A stretch of DNA of 64,000 bases from Chelonoidis abingdonii (GCF_003597395.2 NC_133790.1:21644967-21708966), one strand, 5' to 3'; shown: positions 23,283-36,600, counted from the stretch's first letter. Notes: generated from the letters alone by a model not told the origin. Program-made: numbers and translations.

Positions 23283-23995
23283 CAGGACTCTACCAATTTC
23301 ACGGCCATGAAAAACGTGTTATAGACTGTGAAATAAGCCCTTCCCGTGAAAGGCCAGGGGTTCGTAGCTGCTAGTCTGGGCCAGGCTGGGGAGAGACAGG
23401 AATGTCCTTCCCCTGCAGGCCACTCTTGGTGGGGAGATCAGGCCCACCGCCAGAGGTAGTGCAGAAATGAGGGTGGCACATCCTCACTTCTGCGTTGCAG
23501 CAGCCCTGGAGCTGGGTTCGGGGCTTCCACTGCCTGTAGCTTCTGCCGTGGCTTGTGGTGCCTGGGCTCAGGGTGCCCATTTTTCCAGGGGGCCCCCAAA
23601 CTGAATGCAGCCCCTGGACACTGGCCCTGTGGAACCATGATAATCTACCACTGCCCGGTACTAGCAGCTGGGAGCCACCAGCTGGTACTCTCCCAGCAGC
23701 ACAGGGGATATCGGACTCACCTCCACCTCTGGGAACCTCCTCCCGCTGCAGGAAGCTCCACGGCTGCTGTCTTCAGAGCCCAGCTCTGAAAGCAGCGGAG
23801 AAGGGAGGGTGGCAATCCTGTGATCTTCCTACAACAGCTTTGCAACCCCCAAGATCCCCTTTTGGGTCAGGACCCCCATAGCTACAACACTATGAAATTT
23901 CAGATGTAAACATCTGAAATCTTGAAATTGACCAATTTTAAAACCCTCTGGTCGTGACATTGACCAAAATGGACAGTGAATTTGGTAGGGCCCTA
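23283..23995. mobile_element. Non-autonomous hAT element (713 bp) with perfect TSD
   Basis: Direct repeats AACATGAC at 23275-23282 and 23996-24003. The right end, reverse-complemented, is TAGGGCCCTACCAAATTCAC; the left end is its diverged partner CAGGACTCTACCAATTTCAC. Near both ends are CATGAAAAACG / CTTGAAATTGACC style blocks. The centre is GC-rich, with overlapping but meaningless frames. Confidence 0.93.
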
Positions 23996-24066
23996 AACAT
24001 GACACAGAGGGATAGGCCGTGCACAGAACTGCACCAGGATATGAAAGTGCAAAGAAAGGCTTTTAG

Positions 24067-24190
24067 TAGGCTGACCAGACAGCAAGTGTGAAAAATCGGG
24101 ACAGGGGGTGTGGGGTAATAGGAGTCTATATAAGAAAAAGCTCCCAGTATCGAGACTGTCCCTATAAAATCAGGACATCTGGTCACCCTA
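24067..24190. mobile_element. Short hAT MITE (124 bp) with perfect TSD
   Basis: Direct repeats GCTTTTAG at 24059-24066 and 24191-24198. Ends TAGGCTGACCAGACAG and, reverse-complemented, TAGGGTGACCAGATGT, then a second inner match GGGAC. It lies only 71 bp from the previous hAT element. Confidence 0.93.
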
Positions 24191-24198
24191 GCTTTTAG

Positions 24199-26500
24199 TC
24201 ACCCTCGCATAACACCCCCTAAAATGTATACTGTGCCTTGACATACTATTTGGGCAGTAGATTACATCATAAGAAACAATTTTATTATTGCAGCTTTGTT
24301 AAAATATGCATACTTTGAATGTATGTTTTTTCTTTACAGGATGCTTATTGGTGTCTATCATCAAGATAGTTGGGTGCCTTCCTTGAATAAAAGCAACCAA
24401 TAAAATATAACCATATATAACGGAACATCCTGTTTCTTAACAAGAAAATGTCCATTCCCTTTTATTAAAAGAGAAAATCAAAAACCTTTTACTGTGTCAT
24501 AATGCTTACCAAAACTCAGCCTCCAGAGAACTGTTGGAAGGAGCAGGTTGCAAAGATGTGGTGCCTCTACTGAGAATGTTCTGTCTCTGGCTATGGAACA
24601 TTTAAAGTGTGGACCAACAGTGAGAGGAGTCAAGCCTGACAGTATAGAACACAAGAAAAGAGATGATCTCACAGATAACTAGGTTTTCAGTTTACCATAG
24701 TCAGATCAAATTCAGATGATTAGGACTCTTACTGGATTTAGGGCTTTATCAATTATAACGTAACATCTTTTTCCCCAGAAAAATGAATACATAGCCACTG
24801 CAGATGAAGGATCTTCGGTGTGTTACTCTATTCAAAATAGCTCATCTTATTCAAGAAGTGAGCCACAGCATTCTGCACTAGCTGAAGCTTCTGAGTTATA
24901 TGTTGCAATATTCTGAAGCTTACTGTGGATGTTTCCATTTATAAAAAAGTCCATAGTTTGTTTGTTTTTAAATCTTCACAATCATTTGCAACAGTAAATG
25001 GTGCTCCCCAAGAAGATGAGCATCAGATCTTGGAATTCCTGTGCTGACCTTCCAGCTATTGGCACCCATCCAAATCTCTGAACACCAGTCAAAGAGGGAT
25101 GTTGAGAGAAGAGTTGCCTCTTGCTGAGATTTGGAGACCCTGAAGGAAAGTTTTAATTGGATCATGGAGGCAGAACCAGTTGTAACTGGAACAAAGGTTA
25201 CTACTGTTCCTTCTCTTCAGTAGTATCACAGTAAACTACAGTGAAAAAGCCAATTCTAGAACAAAAGAAAGGTAAATGATTAAGCTGTCACTTTGCTCTT
25301 TCACTGCATATGTTCACTGTGGAAAAAAAACACTGAGGCTATTTTTGCTGTTGAGTGACATCATGATAAGAGTGTTCTCAGAGCTTTATGCAGCTGCAGT
25401 TCTTGTGGGAGGACTGGCTGCCTTCTCCTTTTATCACATCTTTGAAGATATTTTAAGCAGAATGCTTGCAGAGCTTGGTTCAGTTCAGGATCTTACAGGA
25501 ACAATGGCTGTCTTCTCCCTTTATCCCATCTATGATACATGGTAAAAGTAGCACATTTGAGGACCAAGAGCAGTAATTTCAGATCTTTTAGCAGCCTGGC
25601 CTATCATTCTAAGGTATCTCTTGCCATCATGATGATCTTGAAGTTTCTTCCCACTAACTAGAAAGCATATGGAGACTGCAGGGCAGACAGGTCAGTGATT
25701 GAAGTCAGTGAAACAGGATCAGAGCAAGAAGACTGCATGAAGAGCTGTTGAAGGACTTTTTCTACTGGCAGAATTTCCCACAGGGTGATGACCTCATAGC
25801 CGCAGCATAGTATGCAGGCCCAAGTCTGGGTTTGAGCTTGATCCTTATCTCGGACTGGCAGAGGCAACCTATTTAGCTCCTGGAGCGAGGAAGCACCTTG
25901 CTTCACTCTCAAGCGGAGGCGATGTGTAGGGAGGGCATGGGGGGGTGTCAAGTGCTCCCCAGATTGGTCTGCTGGGGGTGGGGAGAGAGGGGGGCTCTGT
26001 CCTTCTCTCCTTGTGCCTTTCCCCTGGCACATTCAGCCACTGTCCCTGGCCAAAGGTGTGAGGCGGTGGCGCAGGGAGAAACAAGCAGAGTGTCCCCTCC
26101 CCCCTCCCGGCATGTAACATGGGGCAGGGAGAGCACTGTGGCCCCAGGCAGAGCTCAGGGAAGGAGAGGTCACTGGGCAAGGGAGACACCTGGGGTGGTC
26201 ATGTGTCCTCCCCTTTAGCTTGTGCCTTCCCACTATGGGGAGGCACTAGTCATTGACTTTCAAGTAGCACTGTTGGTTTTTACATGGAATCACATCCAGT
26301 CCTTTTCAGCTAAAGGGAAGATTGCCATGGTATCTGTTCTTTAGGGTGTGGGAAGAAGAGTAAAAAGAGAGAGGAAATGATGGCTCCTGGAAAACTGCCA
26401 CTTCTCCCTGGCTTGTTGTAGAAGTGCAATCATCAGCTATGCTCTTGCTGTCTGTCCCACTTTTGAATCTGTGGGGGAGCTGGGAGGGTACTCTCAGTAA
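24199..26500. other. Non-coding stretch
   Basis: Mostly AT-rich. A GC-rich patch at 25870-26230 has long frames on both strands, but neither resembles a known protein. No terminal repeats found. Confidence 0.5.
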
Positions 26501-26689
26501 AAGGGAAAAGGCCAAAGATTAAAATTAGGAGTTACTCCACCGATCTCACTGGTGTTACTCAAGATTTACACAGATGTAACTGTACGCAGAATTTGGCTCA
26601 GAATCACACTAGTGAACAACATTCTGAACCATAGGACTCATCCTGGTTTCTCCTGGTCACTTATTATAATATATGCTGTAAGCACATTA

Positions 26690-26935
26690 CAAAAAAAGGA
26701 AATAAAAATATTTTTAGAAACTTTTTTCAATGGAAAATTAGTTTTTGATTAAATGAAAATATTTTGTGAAAATGTCTGCATAATTTTTTATTTTGTAAGA
26801 AAACTAAAAAGCCCCCCAAACAAGATTTTTTATGAAACGTCAAAAAAATTCCACTGAAAATGTAGACAAAAATCAACATTTTTTTCTCCATTTTCATTGA
26901 AGTTTTTTGTGGGAAAAATAATATTTTTGAAGCAG
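26690..26935. repeat. Unclassified A/T-rich interspersed repeat
   Basis: AATGGAAAATTAGTTTTTG, ATGAAACGTCAAAAAAATTCC and TTTTTTGTGGGAAAAATAAT alternate on the two strands, similar in wording to the repeat near 18.4-18.7 kb. Ends not defined. Confidence 0.4.
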
Positions 26936-27219
26936 CTGTATTCTCAGGCATCTATCTGCCCACTCTACCCACTCCCAAATGCTGGGGCTGGCAAGAGGCT
27001 AGTTTGGCTCAGGCACATCTTAGAACACCCAAACAGCTGGCAAGAATGGTCCCTTAAGAATGGACCCCAGTTTTTCATATCGTTTGTCCCAGATCAAGGC
27101 CAACAATCTAACCCTTTTCAACTAGGTAAAAAATTCAGTGGGAATTGGGTGCTCTCAGCATCTCGCAAGAACAGGTCTTTTATTACAAAGAACCAAGATC
27201 ACAGCCAGTCATCACAGAT

Positions 27220-28690
27220 ATACTAACAGTGTGTAGAGGGACGTGAATGGAAATACTGCTTTATCAACCTACTGCGCAGTATCAAATCTTCCATTCCTGA
27301 GCTAGCTTACAAAGAAAGTTGCCACACAAGCTCATCTAATTTAAGTTTATATCCTAGACCTGGCACAATCTGAATTTAGGCCATCTCTTGGTATGGAGAC
27401 AGTTCTAGTAGTTCTGATTGATGATCTCCTGCTGTCAGTGTATGGTGGACTGACATCCATTCTCATCTTTCTGGACCTCACTGCAGCATTTGACACTGTT
27501 GATCATGAGATACTGCTGTCCTGTCTGAGAGAGGTAGTAATGGTCCAGGGGAATGCAATAAAATGGTTTAAGTCCTTTCTGGAGGGATGCATCCCAAGAG
27601 TAGTGATGTGAAACTGTGTCTCTGCTGCTAGATCCCTCACTTTGTGAAGTCCCACAAAGATCAGTTCTTTCTCCAGTCCTATTCAACATCTACATGCAGC
27701 CACTAGATGAACTGGTAAGATGACATGGACTCAAATGTCAACAATATGCTAATCTACCTATCTTTCACTACCACCATACCACTACCACAAAGATAGCCCA
27801 GTGCTTGGACAAAACTAGCTTATGGATGAATAACAGCTGGTTGAAGCTGAACCCAAGCAAGACAGGTTATGCTGGCAGGCAAAGAAAAGCACTTTCAAGC
27901 GTTTGCAGCCATGGTGCAGTCTCCTTTGGTCCGTAGTTTAGGAGTGCTCCTAGATTCCTTACTGACACTAAATTGTTATGTAGAAGCATCTATGAGTAAC
28001 CCTTTCTGCCATCTCCAGTTGGCTGGTGGACCTGGCCTCAATTATACATGTCTTTGTCACCTCCTGTCTGGACTACAGCAATGTAATATATCTGGGCATA
28101 AAACCATCAGCCCTCAAGGAGGTCCAACTAGTACAGTACTCTGCAGCACATCTCAGAAAATGTGCTACTGTGAGCAAATCAGATCTGTGCTTTGCTCTTT
28201 ACACTGGCTTCCTACAGAACAGGATAGTTATTTTTGTCATGGGATAGTCAAGGTCCAGATCCCAGAGAAAATTGAAAAAAAAAAAAAAAAAGATCACAAT
28301 AAGTAAACAAAAAGATTCTGGAATCCATTCAGAAGTGTCTGGCAATTCATATTTGGCCAACCCTCCGCCTATTAACTACCCCTACTATAGAATATTAAGT
28401 CAAATTCCAAGTCCGGGTCCTTATTTTCAAGATGCAGAATGGTCAAGGATTAGCATATTTAAAAGGTTACCTAAAGCTCTGGGATGAAGACAGTGATTGA
28501 CAGCTCTGTTTCTCAGGCACAGTGGAACTTTCTACAATAACAGTAAAGCTGAGCTGTGCAGGAGACAGTTTTCTTGGATCCTGGACCAAGACTTTGGAAC
28601 AAACTCCCACAGGAACTTAGAACCATGACAAATCTTCCACTCCAAATGTAAGGCATACTTCTTCAAACTTGCCTTTTCTAATATAAACAC
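27220..28690 (+). pseudogene. L2-clade LINE reverse-transcriptase relic
   Basis: In conceptual translation the segment shows, in order: the QSEFRP..METVL region before the palm; motif A FLDLTAAFDTVDHEILL (about 27467-27520); WFKSFLEG; PQRSVLSPVLFNIYMQPLDEL after a frameshift (about 27650-27715); CQQYANLPIF where the catalytic Y-A-D-D should be; SLWMNNSWLKLNPSKT; SLGVLLDS; and the C-terminal LASIIHVFVTSCLDYSN block followed by LVQYSAAHLRKCA. This wording is typical of the L2 clade, not CR1. Both metal-binding aspartates of the third palm motif are gone, and several frameshifts and stops break the frame. A 17-base A run interrupts it at 28275-28291, and a late piece near 28550-28680 (LDQDFGTN) continues it. 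Confidence 0.8.
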
Positions 28691-31280
28691 ATAACATCGG
28701 GTACATTTAAAACAAATTCCAACATAAAACCAAACTAAGACACTACACTGCACACACAATTTTCCCCTGGGGAAGAGGTTAAGAAAGAATGAACCATCCC
28801 TGACAGATGTCAGTCATGTTAATACACTACTAAAAGGCATTCAGTTATTATAGTTATTCTGAATTATAACTCAGTTGACTACACATTAAACCTTAATTTT
28901 GGCATTTCCTAAACTTTTGAGTGCTTGATTTTGCAACTTAATTTCCTTTTATATAGTTTTAGTGTGTAATTTATTAGATTTTTTTTAAAATGCATATTGA
29001 CAACAACAAATTCCATCATGTTTTATCAGCAGTTTTGGAACCTTTATATCCACTGGACAGACCTCTGCTACTTGAGCTAATAGAGTAACTGATAGCATTA
29101 GTTAATTGTCATTCTCTATGTGGACCAGCACTGGAGGGGATGAGATATTTTGCCAGAGGATTTCACAGATGGCTGAGAGGAGAGAAATGGTGAGACTCAA
29201 GGGTTCCATTCCAGATTCTGGAGAGAATGTGTTCTAGTGGGTACAGACTCTTCTGCTCATTTCTCTCAAGATGATTCCTTCTGTCCCTCCCATACCAGTC
29301 CTGTCCCTCTCTGACCATGGCAGAAAGAATGTATCATTGGTGTTTCCTATTATTTTAGTTTCAACTCTTCGCTAGCTTTGCATTTTTGAAATAATTTTTC
29401 AGTCATGACTTTTTAGGATAGTGGAGATAATGCCTCTGGCCTGACCATAACCTCAAATATCTCAAAATAGCTACAGCTCTGCTGAATGACTGATTAGTAT
29501 ATTTATGGATCTGTGCATTTTCTTAGCCTGAAGTTACTGGAATGGGGAGGTTCTTTGTTTGCATAAAAGTTACTTATTGGAGCCTGTCTGGTGATGCTAG
29601 TGACCCCAGAAATTGAGTGTCCCATTCAGATTTGCCAAAAAGCTCCTGAGAGGATTTCCATTGGGAAGGAACCAGCAAGGGCCCCATCTTTAGAAACTGA
29701 AAAAAGGAAGAAACCTTACTGCTGGCTTGCTTGGCTTCTGGCTTACTTGCCCATCACCATTGATTGTTCACACCAGTCACAGACCAAATCTCAAGGGCCA
29801 CATCCCAGCCAGCATGCAATGGCAGTAAGAATTGAACACCAACAGCAGTTACTTCCTGCACTGCAGGTGCAAAGTTATTTATGTATTTATTTTACCAAAT
29901 ATGGTAAAGCCTTATAAGTTTTCAAGAAATTCAACAGATCTTCAAGTTTTATTAAAGAGGAAGAATAATATAAACCTTCTGGGTGTTTCTTCTGACTGTA
30001 TATATTTTTATTTGTATGCCTTTTGTGATATTCATGTAAACATCTGTGTTACTCCTGCTTGATTTTTCTGTGACTATATCCCACTAGTCCAATACTCAGC
30101 TTTTTTTTGGTTGTCTCACTAGAGCTCTTACTGTCCGTGGCTAGTGAAAGAGAGAGAATGAAAAAAGATTTTTGTATTACTGAGTCAGGCATAATTTTTT
30201 TTTCCTCCGGGGTTCTCAGCAATCAACCTCAACATAGGTCCCTAATTGAGATGTCTAAAATTACTGGCCCTGATGAGTCAAGCCAGCATATTTTTAGTAA
30301 GGATGAAATACTGGTATACTGCAGCTCTGTTTTTCAGCACTGAGTCAGGTGGTGTCTTGTCATCTTTAGGTACAATGTAATGTGAATCTTTTATACAAGT
30401 TCAGTAACAGCAGCTATAGAATGAAGATGGCTGATGTTGAATGGAATTTCTAGGATTTTTTGTGTGTGTATATGGTGTTTACATAGTCATTAGTTTTCTG
30501 AGTGGAACACTTTAGAAAAACTACATTGCAATTTGTGGAACCATTCAAAAAAGCTGACTGACTTTTTTTAGGCACTGTTTTGTTTTTCTTCTTTCAGAGA
30601 TTAGCTTTTCCCCAAACTATGGCAGTATCAAACAACACAGGTTGAAGTGGCTGATTTTCTGAAAGCTGCTATAGAATTTAGAATCTGCCACATTACTAAA
30701 GCTTGTTATACATTCATATTTTTTTAATTAATGACAAAAAGTTGGCCAAATGCTTTTCCCCTATAACCTTTCAAGATGAACTGATCTGTGGAAGAGTAAT
30801 TTAGCTAATTAGCTCTAGGTTGTGTAAATACAGGATAAAGTCCTGATACTGCAAACACTGATGCACATGCATAATATTATGCACATAAGAAGTCCAGTTG
30901 AGCTCAATGGAACTATTTTCATGTGTGCAGTTACAGACATGTGTGTTTGCAGAATCAGGGCCTTTCTGCAGGCATAAGGTTTGAAATTTATTACGTAATC
31001 CTTTCTTCTCCTCAGTTGTATGAGTTTTGTCAAGAGATTATAATTCATCCCACCTGCAGTGTATTTGAAGCCAGCCTGAGTATTAGATATTTGTGAATTC
31101 AAAAGCCTGATTTGTTTCACTCTGCAGTGAGCTGCACTGTTAATCCTAACTCTGTTGTTACTGCTATATGCTACATTTCATTGTATTTCATTTTTCTTTT
31201 CATCCTCTCTCACTACTCCTAGTGTGTCTTCCCGGGAACATCTGTTAAGTCTACCAAGCTAACGTGTTATTAATACTTTT
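28691..31280. other. Non-coding AT-rich stretch
   Basis: Nothing recognisable. An imperfect palindromic zone near 30840-30965, with ATGCACATGCATAATATTAT in the middle, may be an old repeat. Confidence 0.5.
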
Positions 31281-31576
31281 AGCCACATCTACACTTAAAA
31301 GGGTTTGCGGGTACAGATATACTAGTAGAGCTATTACTGGCAAACCCCTCCTAGTGGAGATGCAGTTTATACTAACAAAGTTCTTTTGCCAATATAACTT
31401 AAACCAGTCCTCTGACCAGATTAAGATAATGTGATTTTTTTTGCCGGTATAACTGAATCTACATTAGGGCTTTTGGCAGCATATGTATGTTGGTTATGGG
31501 TGTGGTTTTTTCCCCCCACACTACTAACTGACATAAGTTTACAGATAAAGCTTTCTAGTATAGACCAGGCCCTAGA
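31281..31576. mobile_element. Harbinger-type MITE, diverged ends
   Basis: AGCCACATCTACACTTAAAA on the left pairs imperfectly with the right end GTATAGACCAGGCCCTAG. The interior has several GGCAAACCCC / GGGTTTGCGG inverted words. The flanking three bases do not match cleanly, so the TSD is lost. Confidence 0.6.
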
Positions 31577-31789
31577 ATTACTATTCTTCAGGATGTGCCC
31601 TTCGAATGTTTTTGCAGCATCACTGCCTTGTCTCCACTGAACAGATGTTGGAAATGATGCTTCTGGTAGGGCAGCTTTGATACATGGCTTAATTTACAGG
31701 CAGGCCTCATTACAGGAAGCACCTCTTCTAAAGTGATAAACTCTAGCTCCCCAAGTTCCTGGGAGCATTAACACCCATTAGCAAGAATT

Positions 31790-32116
31790 TTTAATGAATC
31801 AGTAAACTCAGGGGCTGTACTGTATGACTAGAGAATTGCTAACATAGTTCCTATTTTTAAGAGAGATAAAAAATGTGATCCGAGTAACTATATGCCTGTT
31901 AGTTTGACATCTGTAGTATGCAAGGTCTTGGAAAAAATTTTAAAGGAGAAAGTAGTTAAGGACATTGAGGTCAATGGTAATTGGGACAAAATGTAACATG
32001 GTTTTACAAAAGGTAGATCATGCCAAACCAACTTGATCATCTTCTTTGAGAAGGTAACAGATTTTTTAGACAAAGAAAACACAGTGGATCTAATTTACTT
32101 CAATTTCAGTAAGGCA
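31790..32116 (+). pseudogene. CR1 LINE reverse-transcriptase fragment (plus strand)
   Basis: One frame reads RIANIVPIFKRDKKCDPSNY, then MPVSLTSVVCKVLEKILK, HGFTKGRSCQTNLIIFFEKV and finally VDLIYFNFSKA at 32085-32116. These are the fingers and first palm motif of the CR1 RT. The usual D of motif A is N here, and a stop precedes HGF. The fragment ends exactly where the SINE begins. Confidence 0.85.
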
Positions 32117-32302
32117 GGGGGGAGGGATAGCTCAGTGGTTTGAGCATTGGCCTGCTAAACCCAGAGTTGTGAGCTCAATCCTTGAGGGAGCCATATAGGG
32201 AACTGGGGTAAAAATATATCTGGAGATGAGCCCTGCTCTGAGCAGCAGATTGGACTAGATGACCTCCTGAGGTCCCTTCCAACCCTGATATTCCATGATT
32301 CT
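32117..32302 (+). mobile_element. tRNA-headed turtle SINE
   Basis: GGGGGGAGGGATAGCTCAGT opens a tRNA-like head with A box (TAGCTCAGTGG) and B box (GAGCTCAATCC). It continues through an unrelated body and ends in the CR1-like tail TAGATGACCTCCTGAGGTCC ... TTCCATGATTCT. The shared 3' end is consistent with mobilisation by CR1-type machinery. I recognise it as the hidden-necked turtle Pol III SINE. It is not a tRNA gene, because no cloverleaf 3' half follows. Confidence 0.88.
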
Positions 32303-33329
32303 TACAAAAATAAAAACAGTATAAATACATAGATCATATCAGTGCCACAAGGAGAGGAATCAGTATCTTCACTCCTAAATTCCCTTTTATTCCAAACCAG
32401 CAAGAGGCTGTTTTCAGATTTCTAATCCCTCTGGTTTTTTTCTGTGCCATGGCATTTTGGCTTCATACCTCTAACCTTCAGAGTACTTTCTTCCTCCATG
32501 GGGAAGGGACACTCTCTACACTATTCTTTTAAACTTCAGGAGTTCCCTCTCTCACACATTGGAAAGAAGTAATTTTTACACTACCTTTAATCCCTAAAAT
32601 TTACTCTGCTCTTCTCTGGAACATTGGGGAACTATTTCAAAACTCTTCCTCAAATAATTCCTTCTGCTCCTCACTGGGAAAATATATGTGCATATGTCTA
32701 ACAACAACATGCCTTTTTCCTGTCTCAAACTGTAAAGAAGGTGTGTGTCTACACCTTTTGGTCTCAATTTTTGTTCTCTCTGTGTGATCTGGAAAGGGTA
32801 CTCATTATATAGACAACTCTTGAGTATGATATTCTGAATTTCCACCCCTAAAACTACTGGAATATATGGGATTCTGTGAATTTCTGGATATATTATATCT
32901 CAATCACATCACTGCATTATTATATTTTGTCTTAGAATATTCCTTGCTAGCAGACCCAGATCACACAAAATTTTGATACAGCTGTAAGTGGGCAGCAACA
33001 GAGTCAAACATGGCTGTTGGACTCTACCAGGCTAACTGACCCCTACTGCTGCTGCCACCTTGGTGTGGAGAGAAGGCAATGGGCCACTCTAGATGCCTCG
33101 AGGTAGTAAAAAGATGACCATGGGATTCCTTTGGAAAATCACCCTATTGCTTGTGATGGTGGAAAGCAGTACTATAACAAAATCAAAGGTAAAATCATGA
33201 GATAAATATTGGTCATACAGAAAGAGATTGTTGAAGTGGGGAGGGGAGTAGGGTGATATTGGGGGAGATATGGAAGAGAACCCTCCAAAAAGACAGAAAA
33301 TCTTCCAGTCTTCGGGATAAAAATCTAAA
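32303..33329. other. Non-coding stretch
   Basis: Nothing recognisable. Confidence 0.5.
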
Positions 33330-33605
33330 CTAAACCAGGACTATAACAAGGTTTAAAAGAGAATTAGATAAATTCATGAAGATTAAGTCCATTAATGGCT
33401 ATTAGCCAGGATGGGTAAGGAATGGTGTCCCTGGCCTCTTGTTTGTCAGAGGGTGGAGATGGATGGCAGGAGTGAGATCACTTGATCATTACCTGTTAGG
33501 TTCACTCCCTCTGGCATTGGTCACTGTCGGCAGACAGGATACTGGGCTGGATGGACCTTTGGTCTGACCTGGTATGGCCATTCTTGTTGTTCTTATGTTC
33601 AATTC
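33330..33605 (+). mobile_element. CR1 LINE 3' end (plus strand)
   Basis: FKRELDKFMKIKSINGY and a stop mark the end of ORF2. The UTR carries GGATACTGGGCTGGATGGAC and CTTTGGTCTGACCTGGTATGG and ends GTTCTTATGTTC. This is the CR1 subfamily with the TTCTTATGTT tail. Confidence 0.85.
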
Positions 33606-36600
33606 CAAACCTTCTGAGGTTCACCCACTACAAGTAATAATGCAATAGGTCTTCGTAGCCCATCTGTGGTCTTTCTCAACAATATCTTTCTTAGTGCTGT
33701 CTCTGCAAAATGAGAGCCTTCTGGTGAAGGAGTTCTTAATTAATGGCTCATTGATTGAATCAAGAAAGAGACATTCAGAGAAAGATTCGTACCAGAGGAA
33801 AAAAGGGCACTACTAACCAGATCACTAGCTACTGCAATCTTGAAGTGAATTTAGTAATTTGCCTGGCTATTTGTCACTTGTCCATCTCACTGTCTTCTAA
33901 AAATAGACTAGATATCTACTGAATCATTAGAACAGAGCTGTTTGTTTTTCTGCTTTTCTTTTTCCATCTTTGTGCTTACAGATGTTGACAAATATTCAAA
34001 GCACTCATTTCCTCCAATGTGCCAGATTCATTCCTGGTGTAACTAAATTGAAGTTCATAGAGTTACACTAGGGTTTAATTTGGCCCAGTGATTCCTGAAT
34101 TTATCCTTGTAGGGAGAGAGAGCAAGATACTTTCTTCTCTATCCTCTGCTTTCGAATGCAGTCATTCTGACTGACTTCCTCTTCAGGTTTCCATGGAAAT
34201 AGCAGAGAAGTGTGCGTATATGCTTGGTGTTAAAATATTCACAGAGAGGGAGAAAGAGATAAAGAGATGATTTAAATGGCAGATGCTGTACTGCTGAGGC
34301 AGACACAGAGTCAGGAATAAAACTGCTTGCTATATGTAAATGTTCACATACCCATGTGCACATACCCTGTAGAGAAAAGGAGAAGGAGTTTCACAGGGAG
34401 AAAATGCCTGGTTATTCTGAAAATGAGATCTGTAATGCCTGAAATAGGAACTATCCTAGAACAATAAAGGAATCACCATGAAGTTTCTCCCATTAAAATT
34501 ACTAATGTCTCTCAAGGGAGTGGGGGTGATTTTAGACATGCAGCAAAGACGAATAAATACTACACTAATGGTCACAACGTTTTACTACAACATCTTACAT
34601 AACTATCCTAATGTGATGTTTCTAGAGTCAGAAATTCATAGGTTCTCTTAGCAGCCAATATATCAGTTATAGAACAAAATAAAAGCTGCCCTATTAAGAG
34701 GAAGAACCTCTACCTTTATAGTATCAATGACTGCACTCGCTTGTTTCTCTTTGCATACTGAAATCTATACAGGGTCATCTGAAGACTTACGAAGTCTTGT
34801 ATCTTGTGTGTAATTGTGGACACTAGTTACATTAAAAACCACATTATCAATATTCTAGGTTTTCCAGTCTGCACTATGTACAAATAAATCAATCATTCTT
34901 ATTCCTCAAGAGGAATAAACACATTTTACTCAAGTCATTTCCTATATAGACTCTTGTAGCAAGTTCAGAATTTGAACTGTTATCCCAGGGTTAAAAAGCC
35001 CAAAGTTAATATAGGACACCTGTTCACACTGGTCTCCTCATTATTGCTAGCATCTATCTACTAGATCAGATGATTGTATCCAGTGTGAAAGGAGATTACA
35101 CATCACTAAAGAAACACAAAGAACTATTATTTGTCATGACATTAGGACTAATTTAGGATTAATATACTCCAAAACCTAAAGTAAGGATTAGAGTGGTTTA
35201 TAAATAGTCACATGACCAACTAAAATAACTTTTTCACTAATTCAGAGAAAACTATGCGGCCTTTCACTTACATTTTTTCACAGTAGTGATCCTTCTTCGT
35301 ATTTCTTGTTTTTTGAAGAACATTTTACATTGGTGATGAGTCTTTCATTTATTATGGGTCTTGGTGCAGGTGTGTATGTGTGTTACATAAAATGCAATCA
35401 ACTCTTAAACACAATAGCCAAGAATGCCTTAGAGTATAACGGAAAAACTGTACAAGGCTCGGTCATGAAATCAATTTAAGATTGGGGGGCAGTTTCTAAT
35501 CCTTAAGGGATATTTACCCGCCTCTTAATATTTCCTATTTTGTAAATTCCTCACTCAACTGGAACCAGTCGGGTTTCAGGATTTCTCGCAATATCCTTAC
35601 AGTCAGTGGCCTTTCCAGCATGAAGTTGCAATATCAGTAGTCTCAATAAACTTTGTATAAACAACTGTTCTGAAACTATAGCCATAAAAAAGCTTTACTC
35701 AAGTCAGATTTTTTTTCTGATCACTGATTGCCATTCTGCTGCTACCAACCCAATATTCAGTAAAAAGTCAGTATATAAAAGATATTTTGTTGCCTAACTT
35801 TGGGATTTCAATGTCAAAATTGGGTATCCTAGTATGAAAAATAGACCTTTGGCTTCCATCTGGCCTAAAATTGATGGGTTAGCACATATGTCCATCTCCA
35901 GTTTATACCTATTCTCCTCTGGAGGTTCCTGAACTATTTTGAATCTCTTTATGCTGTAATTTAGAAGTTTAATGAGTATCTGAATAATTGCTGTAAATAC
36001 TAATCCAATGTCAGAAACCATTATCTTTTTAATCCCATGTTTAACGTCCTGATTTTCCTCCTAAATGCTCAAAACTTTGCTCCTATTACTTCATATGACA
36101 CTGATTGCTGCAGAGCCTTCAAAGAAATTTGTATTAGCATTGCTAATAAAAGGGTTTTGCGATGAGAGCACTGTAAGAGAAGAGTAGGTAATGTACACAA
36201 GGTCAGAAAGATGCATTCTCAAGGGTTTGAAATGTGATTAAGGCCAGCTGCTTTTATCAAAAGGAAGTGAATGGTGAAATACAATTTTTATCAGAAGATC
36301 TTATACTGGTGAATATAATTCACCTCATTTCTTGGATTTAATTTGACTGGGAATATTTACAAATATAATTTGCCACTGAGTAGAGCTTGAGTAGAGCTAG
36401 GCAAGAACTGCAGAAATGTCTCCATCTTTCAGCAAACTCAAAATTCAAATCTCATCAGTCTGCCTTCAGGAAGATTCCAGACCTCACAGATTTTACCAAG
36501 AAAGAGCAAATGAAATTAGAGGGCAAAAAAATCTGGCTTCATGTTATATAATAGCATGAAATGTGTCCTCCCACAGCTTATAACAATCAGCAGTTCTATT

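Noticed and set aside
25869..26233. GC-rich patch with frames on both strands, considered as a CpG-island promoter or exon
   Set aside because: CG dinucleotides are few, no splice-bounded frame matches a protein, and no conserved promoter elements are visible.
32117..32200. Possible tRNA gene (A and B boxes)
   Set aside because: The head is followed by SINE body and a CR1-like tail, and no cloverleaf or anticodon arm closes. The second copy at 61556 confirms a SINE.
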